Positions 7,996 to 16,293 of a stretch of 64,000 bases of DNA are shown piece after piece. Within the stretch, counting starts at the first letter, position 1, and each line of letters begins with the position of its first letter. The stretch lies in contig NZ_CP017269.1 in assembly GCF_001750685.1 (NCBI RefSeq), forward strand, positions 5,311,416 through 5,375,415, in the 5' to 3' direction. The DNA is from Geosporobacter ferrireducens. Lineage in GTDB: Bacteria; Bacillota; Clostridia; Peptostreptococcales; Thermotaleaceae. The notes under the pieces are model-generated. The model was given only the letters and a program-made list of their open reading frames with translations. It was not told where the DNA came from and did not search any database. Both the position numbers and the translations under genes were made by a program.

Positions 7996-10221
7996 ATGAG
8001 TTTTAACCGAAAAGGTTCCTTAAGGATATTAAGTTTTTTATTAGTTATTATGATATTAGGATCTATAATGGGCTGCAGCAAGGAAAAGGAAGGCAGCTAT
8101 CAGAAAGAGGCTATAGAGAATCCCTTACAAAAGGAATCTATAACAGCTTTTACCGGGGAAAGAAACCGTAGAACGGTTGATGTGCCCTATGAACCGGTAA
8201 AATTTACGACACAGGTGAAACCCTATCAGGTAAAAGAAGATCTGTCTAATATCGTAAATCTGAACCAGTTTGGGGAATTTACTCCAGAACAGCAGCAGTT
8301 AATTGCCAAAAATGGTTTCGTAGTTGTGCCTTCCAAAGAAGAGCAGTTGTTTTATATATATGAAAATAATGAATATAAGAAGCTCCCTTCTTTTATTACT
8401 ACCGATTCAGTTCTGCAGGTCTATCATGTATTTTTTGATTATTCCCTCCGAACATTGGAAAGTGAAAAACTGTTAGGAATTTTAGAAGAACTAACAGAAA
8501 GTATGTACAAAAAGTCGCTGATGCTTTACGGCGAGGTTACGGACCAAGAACTCAAGAATGTCCTTATAAAAAACATGGCTTTTTTTGCTGTTGGACTGCA
8601 GACACTGGAAAAACCTCTGCCTGTTGATCTGCCAGCTCAAGCTAGAAAAATAGCAGTAGAGGAATATCAACTGATTCAAGGGGAGCAGGGATATGCTCTG
8701 TCTGCAATTTTCCCTTATGATTTGGATTATAGTCAGTATAAGCCCCGGGGGCATTACACACGCAGTAAAGATCTTGAAAGGTTTTTTAGAACAATGATGT
8801 GGTATGGTCAGGCACCCTTTCCCTTATATAAAGATGCAGAGGGAACCGACAGAAATGTTGAACAGACTCTACAAGCGCTGTTGCTTACCTATAGCCTCTT
8901 TATGGAGAATGGAGGGACACCAGATGTAACGAGATGGGAAAATATCTATGATCCTACAGTGTTTTATGTAGGGAATACAGATGATTTAAATATTTATCAT
9001 TATTTAGATTTAATTCTGAAGATATATGGTAAAGATTTTGATTTAAATGAGCTGAACCATCCTGAAAAACTGGATGCGGTGTATCAAGAAGCTCAAAAAC
9101 TGCCAGAGCCTAAAATAAAGGCTAAATACACCTCCGTAACTACTCCCGTGGGCAAACAATTTCGCTTAATGGGCCAAAGATACATCCCTGATTCGGAAGC
9201 TATACAGGAACTGACTGAGCCTATAGAAAGGCCTATTCCCTCAGGATTGGACGTTATGGCAGTGTTAGGGTCACAGCGGGCTTATGATCTGGCCGTTAAG
9301 GAGCTGGAAGCTATTGAAAAGTGGCCGGGTTATGAAAAAGCCTACAAAAAGTATAAAGAAGAATTTTCACGTTTACCAGACAAAACCTGGCGCTCCAATA
9401 TGTATTACGGATGGCTGTGGGTTGTTAAAAGTCTCTTAAAACCCTTTGATCAAGGATATCCTTCCTTTATGACCAACCAAGCCTGGGCAGATAAATCCCT
9501 AAGTACAGCATTGAGCAGCTGGGCAGAGCTTCGGCATGATACGATCCTTTACGGCAAACAAAGCGGTGCAGAGTGCGGAGGTGGGGAGGAACCGCCCCAA
9601 GTGAGAGGTTATGTAGAGCCTAATATTGAAGTTTATGAGAAACTTTTATGGCTGACCCGGTATTCTAGGGCTAACTTGCAGGAAAGGAATATTTTAACGG
9701 GTAGTTTAGAAAGTAAAATGCAGCGGTTTGAGGATCTATTGCAGTTTCTTATTAATTGTTCGATAAAACAGCTGCGTAATGAAGAATTGGCTGCAGATGA
9801 ATATTATCAGCTGTTAACCTATGGAGGCATGCTGGAATATCTAACCAGCTCCTTTGCCGGTGATGATGGAATGCGGTGGTTTGAAATTACTTCTGATACA
9901 GATAAAAACATGGCGGTTATTGCCGATATCCATACGATTGCTCCGAATGCTTTTAGTCCTGGAGGTTACTTTCATGTGGCTGTAGGACCTGCTCATGAAA
10001 TTTATGTGGTAGTTCCTATTGGGGAAGAACTGCAGTTGACGCGCGGAGCGGTATTTAGCTATTATGAATTTGATGCCACAGAGCGATTCAATGATGAACA
10101 GTGGCAGAAGATGCTAAAAGAAAATAAGGCTCCTGGTCAGCCTGGTTGGTTGAGAAGCTTTATAAATGGAGCAGAGAAAGACATTCCATTACCAGCGAAT
10201 CCTTTTAGTTCCGGATGCTAA
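7996..10221 (+). CDS. DUF3160-family lipoprotein
   Basis: A 741-residue exported lipoprotein. The signal sequence ends in the lipobox IMGC (Cys about 27). The mature part matches what I know of the DUF3160 family: a start such as NLNQFGEFTPEQQQLIAKNG, then FVVVP and TTDSVLQVYHVFFDYSLRTLE, and a long alpha-helical body. The family's biochemical function is not established. It begins directly after the upstream stop codon, within an AGGGAAAATAAATG context, so it is translationally coupled to the FG-GAP-like gene. Its end overlaps the earliest start of the CapA gene. Confidence 0.85.
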   Translation: MSFNRKGSLRILSFLLVIMILGSIMGCSKEKEGSYQKEAIENPLQKESITAFTGERNRRTVDVPYEPVKFTTQVKPYQVKEDLSNIVNLNQFGEFTPEQQQLIAKNGFVVVPSKEEQLFYIYENNEYKKLPSFITTDSVLQVYHVFFDYSLRTLESEKLLGILEELTESMYKKSLMLYGEVTDQELKNVLIKNMAFFAVGLQTLEKPLPVDLPAQARKIAVEEYQLIQGEQGYALSAIFPYDLDYSQYKPRGHYTRSKDLERFFRTMMWYGQAPFPLYKDAEGTDRNVEQTLQALLLTYSLFMENGGTPDVTRWENIYDPTVFYVGNTDDLNIYHYLDLILKIYGKDFDLNELNHPEKLDAVYQEAQKLPEPKIKAKYTSVTTPVGKQFRLMGQRYIPDSEAIQELTEPIERPIPSGLDVMAVLGSQRAYDLAVKELEAIEKWPGYEKAYKKYKEEFSRLPDKTWRSNMYYGWLWVVKSLLKPFDQGYPSFMTNQAWADKSLSTALSSWAELRHDTILYGKQSGAECGGGEEPPQVRGYVEPNIEVYEKLLWLTRYSRANLQERNILTGSLESKMQRFEDLLQFLINCSIKQLRNEELAADEYYQLLTYGGMLEYLTSSFAGDDGMRWFEITSDTDKNMAVIADIHTIAPNAFSPGGYFHVAVGPAHEIYVVVPIGEELQLTRGAVFSYYEFDATERFNDEQWQKMLKENKAPGQPGWLRSFINGAEKDIPLPANPFSSGC

Positions 10222-11258
10222 TAGGCAAGGTGATGAAGAAAATTCTAATGATCTTCTGTTTTTGCTTGAGTGTATCAGCCTTATCGTTGATTAGATGGAA
10301 TAACAACCAGGACATAACACTTGTAGCTGCTGGAGATATTCTGATGGATAGAGGCGTAAGGAGGTGTATGGAGAAATATGGCTACAATTATCCTTATCTC
10401 AGCGTGCAGGAATACTTTCAAAAAGGGGATCTCTCTTTTGCCAATTTAGAGAGTCCCTTGACCTCAGGAGGTAGTGCTGTATTAAAGGACAGGGCATTAA
10501 TCTTCAAAGGAGATATTGAAAATGGCAGTTTTTTAAAAAATGCAGGATTTAACATATTGAATTTAGCCAATAACCATACTCTAGATTATGGTCCGGAGGG
10601 CTTAATGGATACATTACAGATATTAAAGGAAAATGGAATACGGACTCTGGGAGCCGGACTTAACGCGCAGGAAGCCAGGCAGCCTGTCTTTACAAATATC
10701 AAAGGTGTCACCATTGGTTTCTTAGGATATTCACAGTTTCCTCCAGAAGGCTATTTGCATTTTTCTGATAGGCCGGAAGTGGCGCGAATAGATCCAAAGC
10801 TTATGCCGGCAGAAATCAGTAAAGCCAAAGAAAGTTGCGACTTTTTAGTGGTTTCTTTTCATTGGGGTAAAGAATATGATTTCTATCCCAGTGAACTTCA
10901 AAGAACATTAGCCCGCCTTGCGGTGGATAGCGGAGCAGACCTGATCTTAGGACATCATCCTCATCTCCTGCAGGGGATAGAGCAATACCAGGGAAAACTA
11001 ATTTTTTACAGTCTAGGTAATTTTGTCTTTGATCGACAGGTACCCTATGGAACGGATGAAACGGTTATGCTTCGTGTAAAGATAAGCAAAGGGCAGTGGC
11101 AGGAGGCTACCCTCATTCCTGTCAAGATAATAGACTGTCAGCCTACTCCGGTAGACGATGCGGATGGGGAACGAATACTCAAACGCCTGCAAAAATATTC
11201 AGAAGGCTATAACAGTACCATGGTTATTCGAGATGGAAAAGGCCTGATTTTTCCCTAG
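10215..11258 (+). CDS. CapA-family metallophosphatase-like protein
   Basis: An exported protein of about 341-347 residues related to CapA/PgsA of poly-gamma-glutamate synthesis. It has an N-terminal signal/anchor helix and then the metal-binding motifs of the calcineurin-like fold in order: AAGDILMDRG (about residue 34), LANNHTLDYG (about 115), SFHWGKEYD (about 215) and LGHHPHLLQG (about 250). ATG at 10215 overlaps the previous stop; ATG at 10233 gives a cleaner signal peptide but lies too close to AAGG. There are no capB/capC genes nearby, so polymer synthesis is not implied; a wall or capsule-related hydrolase is as likely. Confidence 0.85.
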   Translation: MLIGKVMKKILMIFCFCLSVSALSLIRWNNNQDITLVAAGDILMDRGVRRCMEKYGYNYPYLSVQEYFQKGDLSFANLESPLTSGGSAVLKDRALIFKGDIENGSFLKNAGFNILNLANNHTLDYGPEGLMDTLQILKENGIRTLGAGLNAQEARQPVFTNIKGVTIGFLGYSQFPPEGYLHFSDRPEVARIDPKLMPAEISKAKESCDFLVVSFHWGKEYDFYPSELQRTLARLAVDSGADLILGHHPHLLQGIEQYQGKLIFYSLGNFVFDRQVPYGTDETVMLRVKISKGQWQEATLIPVKIIDCQPTPVDDADGERILKRLQKYSEGYNSTMVIRDGKGLIFP

Positions 11259-11260
11259 AA

Positions 11261-11319
11261 GCGAATCCTATTCAAATGGAGATGCTCTTGCTTGATTTCT
11301 TTATTTGAATAGGATTCGC
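11261..11319. repeat. 17-bp perfect inverted repeat after the capA-like gene
   Basis: Arms at 11261-11277 and 11303-11319 are exact complements, separated by 25 bases. No T-run follows, so it is not a textbook terminator. It may act as a transcript 3'-end stabiliser or be a small repeat. Confidence 0.7.
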
Positions 11320-11521
11320 GGTAACTTAAGCTGAACATTATAAAGTTTTTTACATGGATTTTCTAGAATCCTTTGACTCTCTTTTACGCTGCTTATCTAA
11401 ACCTAAATACCTTTCCTTTGGGTACAAAAGGCAAATTACGGCCCTTAGGCATCAAAAATGCATCGTCTTGTATTATTGGCAAAGATAGAGTAAAACTTAG
11501 TATTTTAAATTGGAGGCAGTT

Positions 11522-12178
11522 ATGAAAGACAGGATGATCGAAAGTTTTAACAGAATAGCCTTGCTTGAAGACAAGTGGGATCATAACCAGAGGTATTCAA
11601 AACTTTTATTGAAAGAGATTGGCGCCGGACTAGAAAAGGTTTTGGATATAGGCTGTGGAACAGGAGAATTTACTAAAAAAATAGCAATAAGGGCTAAGGA
11701 AGTTGTTGGGATAGACATCGCTCCCCAAATGATAATAGAAGCACAAAAAAGACATCCCGCTGAAAATATAAAATATGTGCTGCAAGATTTTGATAACCTA
11801 GATGATCATCTACAATATGACTGCATCGTAAGTATTGCGACCTTTCATCATTTGTCATTAGATACTGCCCTGCCTAAGATCAAAGGGATGTTAAAACCGG
11901 GCGGGATTCTCATCGTTCTTGATTTGTACGAGAGAAGGGGCATATTAGATTTATTGCTTGATGTTATTGCAGTTCCAACAAACCTTATAATAAAAAGAAT
12001 CATGAATAGTTCAAGAAGAATCAACCGTGAAGAAATTGACGCATGGAATGAACATAGCCGTCTTGATAAATATATGACGATAAAAGATATAAAGCGAATT
12101 TATTGCAGGTATCTAGGGGAAAAGGTGAGGATTCGAAGACTTGTTTACTGGAGGTATCTTGCGGTATATAAAAAATGA
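11522..12178 (+). CDS. Class I SAM-dependent methyltransferase
   Basis: A 218-residue methyltransferase with the SAM-binding glycine loop VLDIGCGTGEFTKKI (about residues 44-58), the acidic residue after strand 2 (VVGIDIAPQM) and the later PGGILIVLDLYER strand. The family includes ubiquinone/menaquinone-type and small-molecule methyltransferases; the substrate cannot be told. ATG 11522 is chosen because TTGGAGG just upstream is its ribosome site. It is a single gene. Confidence 0.85.
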   Translation: MKDRMIESFNRIALLEDKWDHNQRYSKLLLKEIGAGLEKVLDIGCGTGEFTKKIAIRAKEVVGIDIAPQMIIEAQKRHPAENIKYVLQDFDNLDDHLQYDCIVSIATFHHLSLDTALPKIKGMLKPGGILIVLDLYERRGILDLLLDVIAVPTNLIIKRIMNSSRRINREEIDAWNEHSRLDKYMTIKDIKRIYCRYLGEKVRIRRLVYWRYLAVYKK

Positions 12179-12349
12179 AGAAAAGAAGTACTTAAGTTCA
12201 ATACACTGCATTCATAGGGAAAACGGATGTGTTGCCATACGATTTGCCGCCCGGCCATTTGTTACGAATGATGGACAAATATACCAAATATATATATAAT
12301 TTACTGTAAAATAGTAAATGTATGTTAATAAATTGAAGGGAGACAGAAG

Positions 12350-12844
12350 ATGGATTACCAAATGACAGAAAAAAATACTGGCTGCAGACCTTCTGCAATT
12401 GGATGCGGTGTCATTGTCCTAATCATGGCTGTGATTGTAATTTGCCTTTTAATTTGGATAGGAGGATTGGGAGAAAGCGGTGTGAGAATGGCTAACGAAA
12501 TGGAAGATTATGCACTAGAGTATATTGAAAAACATGATATACTAAATGGTACGGAGGAAATTATAGCTTACTATGATGCTACCTTTACCTTAGATGGAAC
12601 TGAAGCGGCGATTCTTACCGATGAAAGAGTGATATACCATAAAAATGGACAGTCAACTGCCATTGCGTTAAAGGATGTTGTAGACGTTAAACACAGATTT
12701 GATAAAACCAATGGTGATATTATTGAGATAGTAAGTAATAATGGAAAGATCATGAAAATAGAAATCGATCCGTCGGATTCAGGAGAATCATTTTACAATG
12801 CACTTATTGCGATATTAAAAAATAAAGGCATTACCCTAAATTGA
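12350..12844 (+). CDS. Small membrane protein with PH-like C-terminal domain
   Basis: 164 residues. One membrane helix (about residues 20-42, VIVLIMAVIVICLLIWIGG) is followed by a beta-rich segment. The pattern TLDGTEAAILTDERVIYHKNGQ...VVDVKHRFDKTNGDIIEI is typical of bacterial PH-like domains, which describe 'when set, show and log' proteins of unknown function. This family call is by pattern only. A good ribosome site, GAAGGGAGA, precedes the ATG. It is followed after 47 bases by a DUF1801 gene in the same direction. Confidence 0.65.
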   Translation: MDYQMTEKNTGCRPSAIGCGVIVLIMAVIVICLLIWIGGLGESGVRMANEMEDYALEYIEKHDILNGTEEIIAYYDATFTLDGTEAAILTDERVIYHKNGQSTAIALKDVVDVKHRFDKTNGDIIEIVSNNGKIMKIEIDPSDSGESFYNALIAILKNKGITLN

Positions 12845-12891
12845 TTCGAAAGTAAAACAGGAGCCTTTGCTTTTGATTGAAAGGAGAAGTC

Positions 12892-13281
12892 ATGGAAGGA
12901 AATAAACAGGTATTTAGATCAATCGATGAATACATTCTTCAGTTTTCACCTGCAGTTCAGGAGAAACTCAATGGGTTAAGAAAACTTATAAAAGAATCGG
13001 CACCTGATGCAGAAGAAAAAATTAGCTGGCAAATGCCAACTTTTGTTTTCCATGGAAATTTGGTGCACTTTGCAGCGCATAAAAAACATATAGGTTTTTA
13101 TCCTGGCGCTAGTGGAATTGATGCTTTCAAAGATAAATTATCGCAGTATAAAGGATCAAAAGGAGCCGTTCAATTTCCTTTAGATGAACCGCTGCCTGAT
13201 GAATTAATAAAGGAAATAGTTAGATTTAGAGTTGCTGAAAATAAAACTGAAGCAGAAAAGAAGCTTAAAAAAAAGAAATAA
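12892..13281 (+). CDS. DUF1801/YdhG-like protein
   Basis: 129 residues. The sequence SIDEYILQFSPAVQEKLNGL, then ISWQMPTF, FAAHKKHIGFYPG and GAVQFPLDEPLP is the standard pattern of the DUF1801 (YdhG-like, frataxin-related fold) family, members of which are sometimes called iron chaperones. The lysine-rich tail KKLKKKK is a species extension. ATG 12892 is chosen from AAAGGAGAAGTC immediately upstream. The function in this organism is unknown. Confidence 0.85.
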   Translation: MEGNKQVFRSIDEYILQFSPAVQEKLNGLRKLIKESAPDAEEKISWQMPTFVFHGNLVHFAAHKKHIGFYPGASGIDAFKDKLSQYKGSKGAVQFPLDEPLPDELIKEIVRFRVAENKTEAEKKLKKKK

Positions 13282-13288
13282 AAGTTTC

Positions 13289-13326
13289 AAGCAGGAGGCA
13301 GATAAAATAATTACCGCCTCCTGCTT
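13289..13326. terminator. Bidirectional intrinsic terminator
   Basis: An 11-bp stem, AAGCAGGAGGC with GCCTCCTGCTT, lies between the convergent DUF1801 and MTH865-like genes, with A/T-rich flanks. Confidence 0.75.
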
Positions 13327-13332
13327 AATTTC

Positions 13333-13572
13333 TTAAAGTCCTGCACGGCTTACAATCGTTTCAGCTACATTCTCGGCACTTTGAAATGGAAAATCATCTG
13401 CTTTAAGGAGTTTGCCAGCATCACCGGCTGTGACTTTTAAGTCGCCTGCCTGACATGTTGTATCTGCGCCTAATGGAAATGCTGCCAGCAGCGCTTCTGG
13501 AGAACTGATTGGAAAACAAGCATCTTTTAATGCCCCAATAATCTGAGATTTAATCGTTTCACGTACATTCAT
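13333..13572 (-). CDS. MTH865-like family protein
   Basis: A 79-residue protein matching the MTH865 family (EF-hand-like small protein of archaea and clostridia) over its whole length. The conserved blocks are ALKDACFPISSPEALLAAFP, GADTTCQAG and KLLKADDFPF. The function of the family is unknown. The ribosome site GGAAG lies before the ATG. It is downstream of, and in the same direction as, the Crp/Fnr gene, 90 bases away. Confidence 0.85.
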   Translation of the reverse strand: MNVRETIKSQIIGALKDACFPISSPEALLAAFPLGADTTCQAGDLKVTAGDAGKLLKADDFPFQSAENVAETIVSRAGL

Positions 13573-13662
13573 AAATAGCCACTTCCTTTCAATTTATTTA
13601 TGTACATGTTAACACATACCAATTTTGGTTTCTGTAAAGTATTTTACAAAATAATAATTTTT

Positions 13663-14349
13663 TTATAAATTTGTAATGTTCCATTTAACCAAAGATTCAT
13701 CTTTAATAATATAATGTCTTTTATGAACAAGGATTTTACCTTCCGCTTTCAATGCCTTTATAGTATTGGTTACCATTACCCTGGATGCATTTGTAAGATG
13801 TGCAATATCCTCATGACTTAAGTATATATCTAATTTGATACCTTCTGGAGTATTACTGCCATATTTTTTACCTAAACGCATAAGCATAGTTAAAACTCTA
13901 TTCTTTACATCACAGAATGCCATAGTAACCATTGTATCGGTATAATTATTTAACTTATCTGTTAGCGATTTGATGATTTTGATTGAAATATCAGGGTTTG
14001 AAAGAAGGTTAGAGAAATCACTTTTAAAACATCTGCAGACAAAGGCATCTTCTATGGCCTTCGCGCTAAATGTATGACACAGGTCATCAAAAATTGTATT
14101 TTCTCCGATGATATCGCCTTCCTCTAGAATGTCTAGGATAATTTTCTTACCGTCCTCAGAAACTTTAAAAAGAAGTATACGGCCAGAACGTATGAGATAT
14201 ATGGTATCGGATTTTTCGCCCTCGGAAAACACTATTTCATCTTTTAAGTAATTTTTTCCTTGTGCAAGCTTAAGAATCTTTTGCTTTTCCATATCATTAA
14301 GGGGTTGAAACAAATCCATATCTTTCATACATTTTATATTTTTTTTCAT
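13663..14349 (-). CDS. Crp/Fnr-family transcriptional regulator
   Basis: 228 residues. The N-terminal cyclic-nucleotide-binding-like beta-barrel spans about 20-120 (SEGEKSDTIYLIRSGRILLF, EEGDIIGENTIF). A dimer helix follows, then the C-terminal HTH (about 165-215) with LSHEDIAHLTNASRVMVTNT as recognition region. The cysteine pattern does not fit a clear FNR iron-sulfur cluster. The start at 14349 is chosen from GAGGTGAGAACTAC upstream; a longer frame reaches 14391. It may control the MTH865-like gene downstream, but no site was identified. Confidence 0.88.
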   Translation of the reverse strand: MKKNIKCMKDMDLFQPLNDMEKQKILKLAQGKNYLKDEIVFSEGEKSDTIYLIRSGRILLFKVSEDGKKIILDILEEGDIIGENTIFDDLCHTFSAKAIEDAFVCRCFKSDFSNLLSNPDISIKIIKSLTDKLNNYTDTMVTMAFCDVKNRVLTMLMRLGKKYGSNTPEGIKLDIYLSHEDIAHLTNASRVMVTNTIKALKAEGKILVHKRHYIIKDESLVKWNITNL

Positions 14350-14589
14350 GTAGTTCTCACCTCTTTTTAAATAATTAGCACCTGTACGCAATGATGCATT
14401 ACTTATACTATTTTATTAAATGTGCTAAAATCCTTCTTTTATAAGATTAAATTTTGCCAATACATTTTTCAATAGATAGATTTCTATTAAGTTAAAATTA
14501 CTTGATGAAATTTAGGAAGATTTATCGCTGTATTTTTTATAAAATAGGTTATATAGGATAGTAGTGCCGTGAGAGGTAATCATGAAACA

Positions 14590-14613
14590 AGGTTATGCAC
14601 CAGGTTGTGCATC
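14590..14613. promoter_or_regulatory. Tandem repeat and dyad upstream of adaA
   Basis: Two adjacent 12-base repeats of form AGGTTRTGCAYC also contain the dyad ATGCAC-N6-GTGCAT. They lie 36-59 bases before the adaA start, where an activator or autoregulator site would be expected. Binding by AdaA is inferred. Confidence 0.4.
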
Positions 14614-14648
14614 GATGATCTAGATACGCACCAATGAGGAGAAAATCA

Positions 14649-15215
14649 ATGAAAGATTCTAAAGAAATTTCTGAAAATGAAAAATGGCAAGCGGTGATTA
14701 GCTGTATTGACAGCTATGATGGACTGTTTTTCTATGGTGTAAAAACAACGGGGATTTTCTGCCGTCCTTCATGTAGAGCAAAACCTCCTATTCGTGAAAA
14801 TACAGTATTCTTTGATCGCCCAGCAGCGGCGATCAAGGCAGGATTTCGACCCTGTAAAAAATGCCGCCCGGATCAAGTTGTTTTTCAACCGGATTTAGAT
14901 CTGGTAAAAAAAGCTAAAGAATTTCTGGATACAAATTATAATCAGTCAATAGACTCAAAATACATCATAAAAGAACTAGGGGTCAGTATAAATCATTTAG
15001 CAAGACTGTTTAAGCAACATACGGGCTTTACCATTACGGAATATTTGGCAAAGGTAAGAGTAGATAAAGCGATAGAACTGCTTGGACTGTCAGATGAAAA
15101 AATTATTGATATTGCATACATGACGGGCTTTAAAAGTTTATCTAATTTTTATAAATGCTTTAAAGCGCTGACCCGGTGTACCCCGAATGCGTATAAAAAA
15201 GGAAGAGGTGATTGA
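14649..15215 (+). CDS. adaA: AdaA-type methylphosphotriester-DNA methyltransferase / AraC regulator
   Basis: 188 residues. The N-terminal Ada zinc domain (about 12-75) accepts methyl groups from DNA phosphotriesters. Its four cysteines are visible in GIFCRPSCRAKPP and GFRPCKKCRP. The AraC-type double HTH follows (about 85-185: SINHLARLFKQHTGFTITEY and IAYMTGFKSLSNFYKCFKAL). Methylation of the first Cys is known to turn such proteins into activators of the alkylation response. It is followed after two bases by ogt, as in Bacillus adaA-adaB. ATG 14649 follows GAGGAGAAAATCA. Confidence 0.93.
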   Translation: MKDSKEISENEKWQAVISCIDSYDGLFFYGVKTTGIFCRPSCRAKPPIRENTVFFDRPAAAIKAGFRPCKKCRPDQVVFQPDLDLVKKAKEFLDTNYNQSIDSKYIIKELGVSINHLARLFKQHTGFTITEYLAKVRVDKAIELLGLSDEKIIDIAYMTGFKSLSNFYKCFKALTRCTPNAYKKGRGD

Positions 15216-15217
15216 TA

Positions 15218-15682
15218 ATGCCCATTTATATTTATAAAACACCTATCGGCAGAATTGGTATTGCTGAAAAAGATGGAAGTGTCACCAATTTGTATTTTGA
15301 AAATGATGAACTACCACAAGATATAGAAACCTGTGAAACACCTATATTGAAAGAAGCCGCAGGACAGCTTAGAAGTTATCTTTCAGGTGAACTTCAAGTA
15401 TTTTCAATACCGTTGACCCCTTTTGGGACAGACTTCATGAAGCGGGTTTGGGCATGTCTATATGAAATACCCTATGGTGAAACAGTATCCTACAAAGAGA
15501 TTGCCGTGAAAATAGGTTCACCAAATGCTGCCCGAGCTGTCGGCCTTGCTAACCACCGCAATCCTATTCCCATATTTATTCCCTGTCATCGTGTGATCGG
15601 TACCAGTGGATCACTTACAGGCTATCGTGGTGGACTCAAACTAAAAAAGCAATTGCTTGATATGGAGGCATCTATGTTCTAA
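15218..15682 (+). CDS. ogt: Methylated-DNA-[protein]-cysteine S-methyltransferase
   Basis: A suicide O6-methylguanine repair protein of 154 residues. The active-site block IPCHRVIG (Cys about 128) and the HTH/arginine-finger region VSYKEIAVKIGSPNAARAVGLA are intact. The N-terminal ribonuclease-H-like part is present. It begins two bases after adaA stops, using GGAAGAGG as ribosome site, so the pair is one adaptive-response operon (the adaB position). Confidence 0.94.
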   Translation: MPIYIYKTPIGRIGIAEKDGSVTNLYFENDELPQDIETCETPILKEAAGQLRSYLSGELQVFSIPLTPFGTDFMKRVWACLYEIPYGETVSYKEIAVKIGSPNAARAVGLANHRNPIPIFIPCHRVIGTSGSLTGYRGGLKLKKQLLDMEASMF

Positions 15683-15921
15683 ATATCAAGGATGGAACGA
15701 TTTAAAATTGCGCATCAACTGCTATTATATCTCTATTTTCGATTGTCTGAATGACTAAATATTCTTAAAGAAAATTCTTTTTATAGATGTGTGACGAATC
15801 TAAAATAAGCGGAAAGACATATAGATATGCCCCTACAATGTAAATTAAATAAATTAGGATTCTCAGTCACAGAACTGTAAAGCTATCAGATCAAAAAGTT
15901 TTGTATATAGAATAAGATTAA

Positions 15922-15950
15922 TTGACAAATTGTACAAAATAGATTAAGAT
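15922..15950 (+). promoter_or_regulatory. Sigma-A-type promoter for the SAM riboswitch transcript
   Basis: TTGACA at 15922-15927, a 17-base spacer and TAAGAT at 15945-15950, about 50 bases before the riboswitch aptamer. Confidence 0.75.
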
Positions 15951-16006
15951 TAGTTTAATATTTTTTCATATGATTACCGATTCGTGATATAAAACTGAAT
16001 AGAAGA

Positions 16007-16179
16007 TCTCATCAAGAGAAACAGAGGGACTGGCCCGAAGAAGTTTCAGCAACCTTCAAATTTATTATTTGAAAAGGTGCTAACTCCAGCACTAGCATAT
16101 CAATTGCCTAGTGATAGATGAGAGAGGAAATTGATTTTATGATTAAAACACCTCTTTCATTGTTAAGTGGTGTTTTTTT
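16007..16179 (+). ncRNA. SAM-I (S-box) riboswitch with terminator
   Basis: P1 pairs TCTCATC (16007-16013) with GATGAGA (16117-16123). Inside are the S-box landmarks AGAGGGACTGGCCC, the kink-turn side, CAGCAACC and the AAGGTGCTAA element. A terminator follows: AAAACACC (16145-16152) with GGTGTTTT (16169-16176) and a T-run. SAM binding should terminate transcription of the trans-sulfuration gene that begins at 16294. Confidence 0.95.
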
Positions 16180-16293
16180 ATTGCAGAAAATAAGTTCTTA
16201 GATTTTTAAAACTATGTTTTTGATAGTGTTCTATATGAAATTATTATTTAGCATACAAGAATAATTAAATGAACCAATTAGGAGGATGACAAA

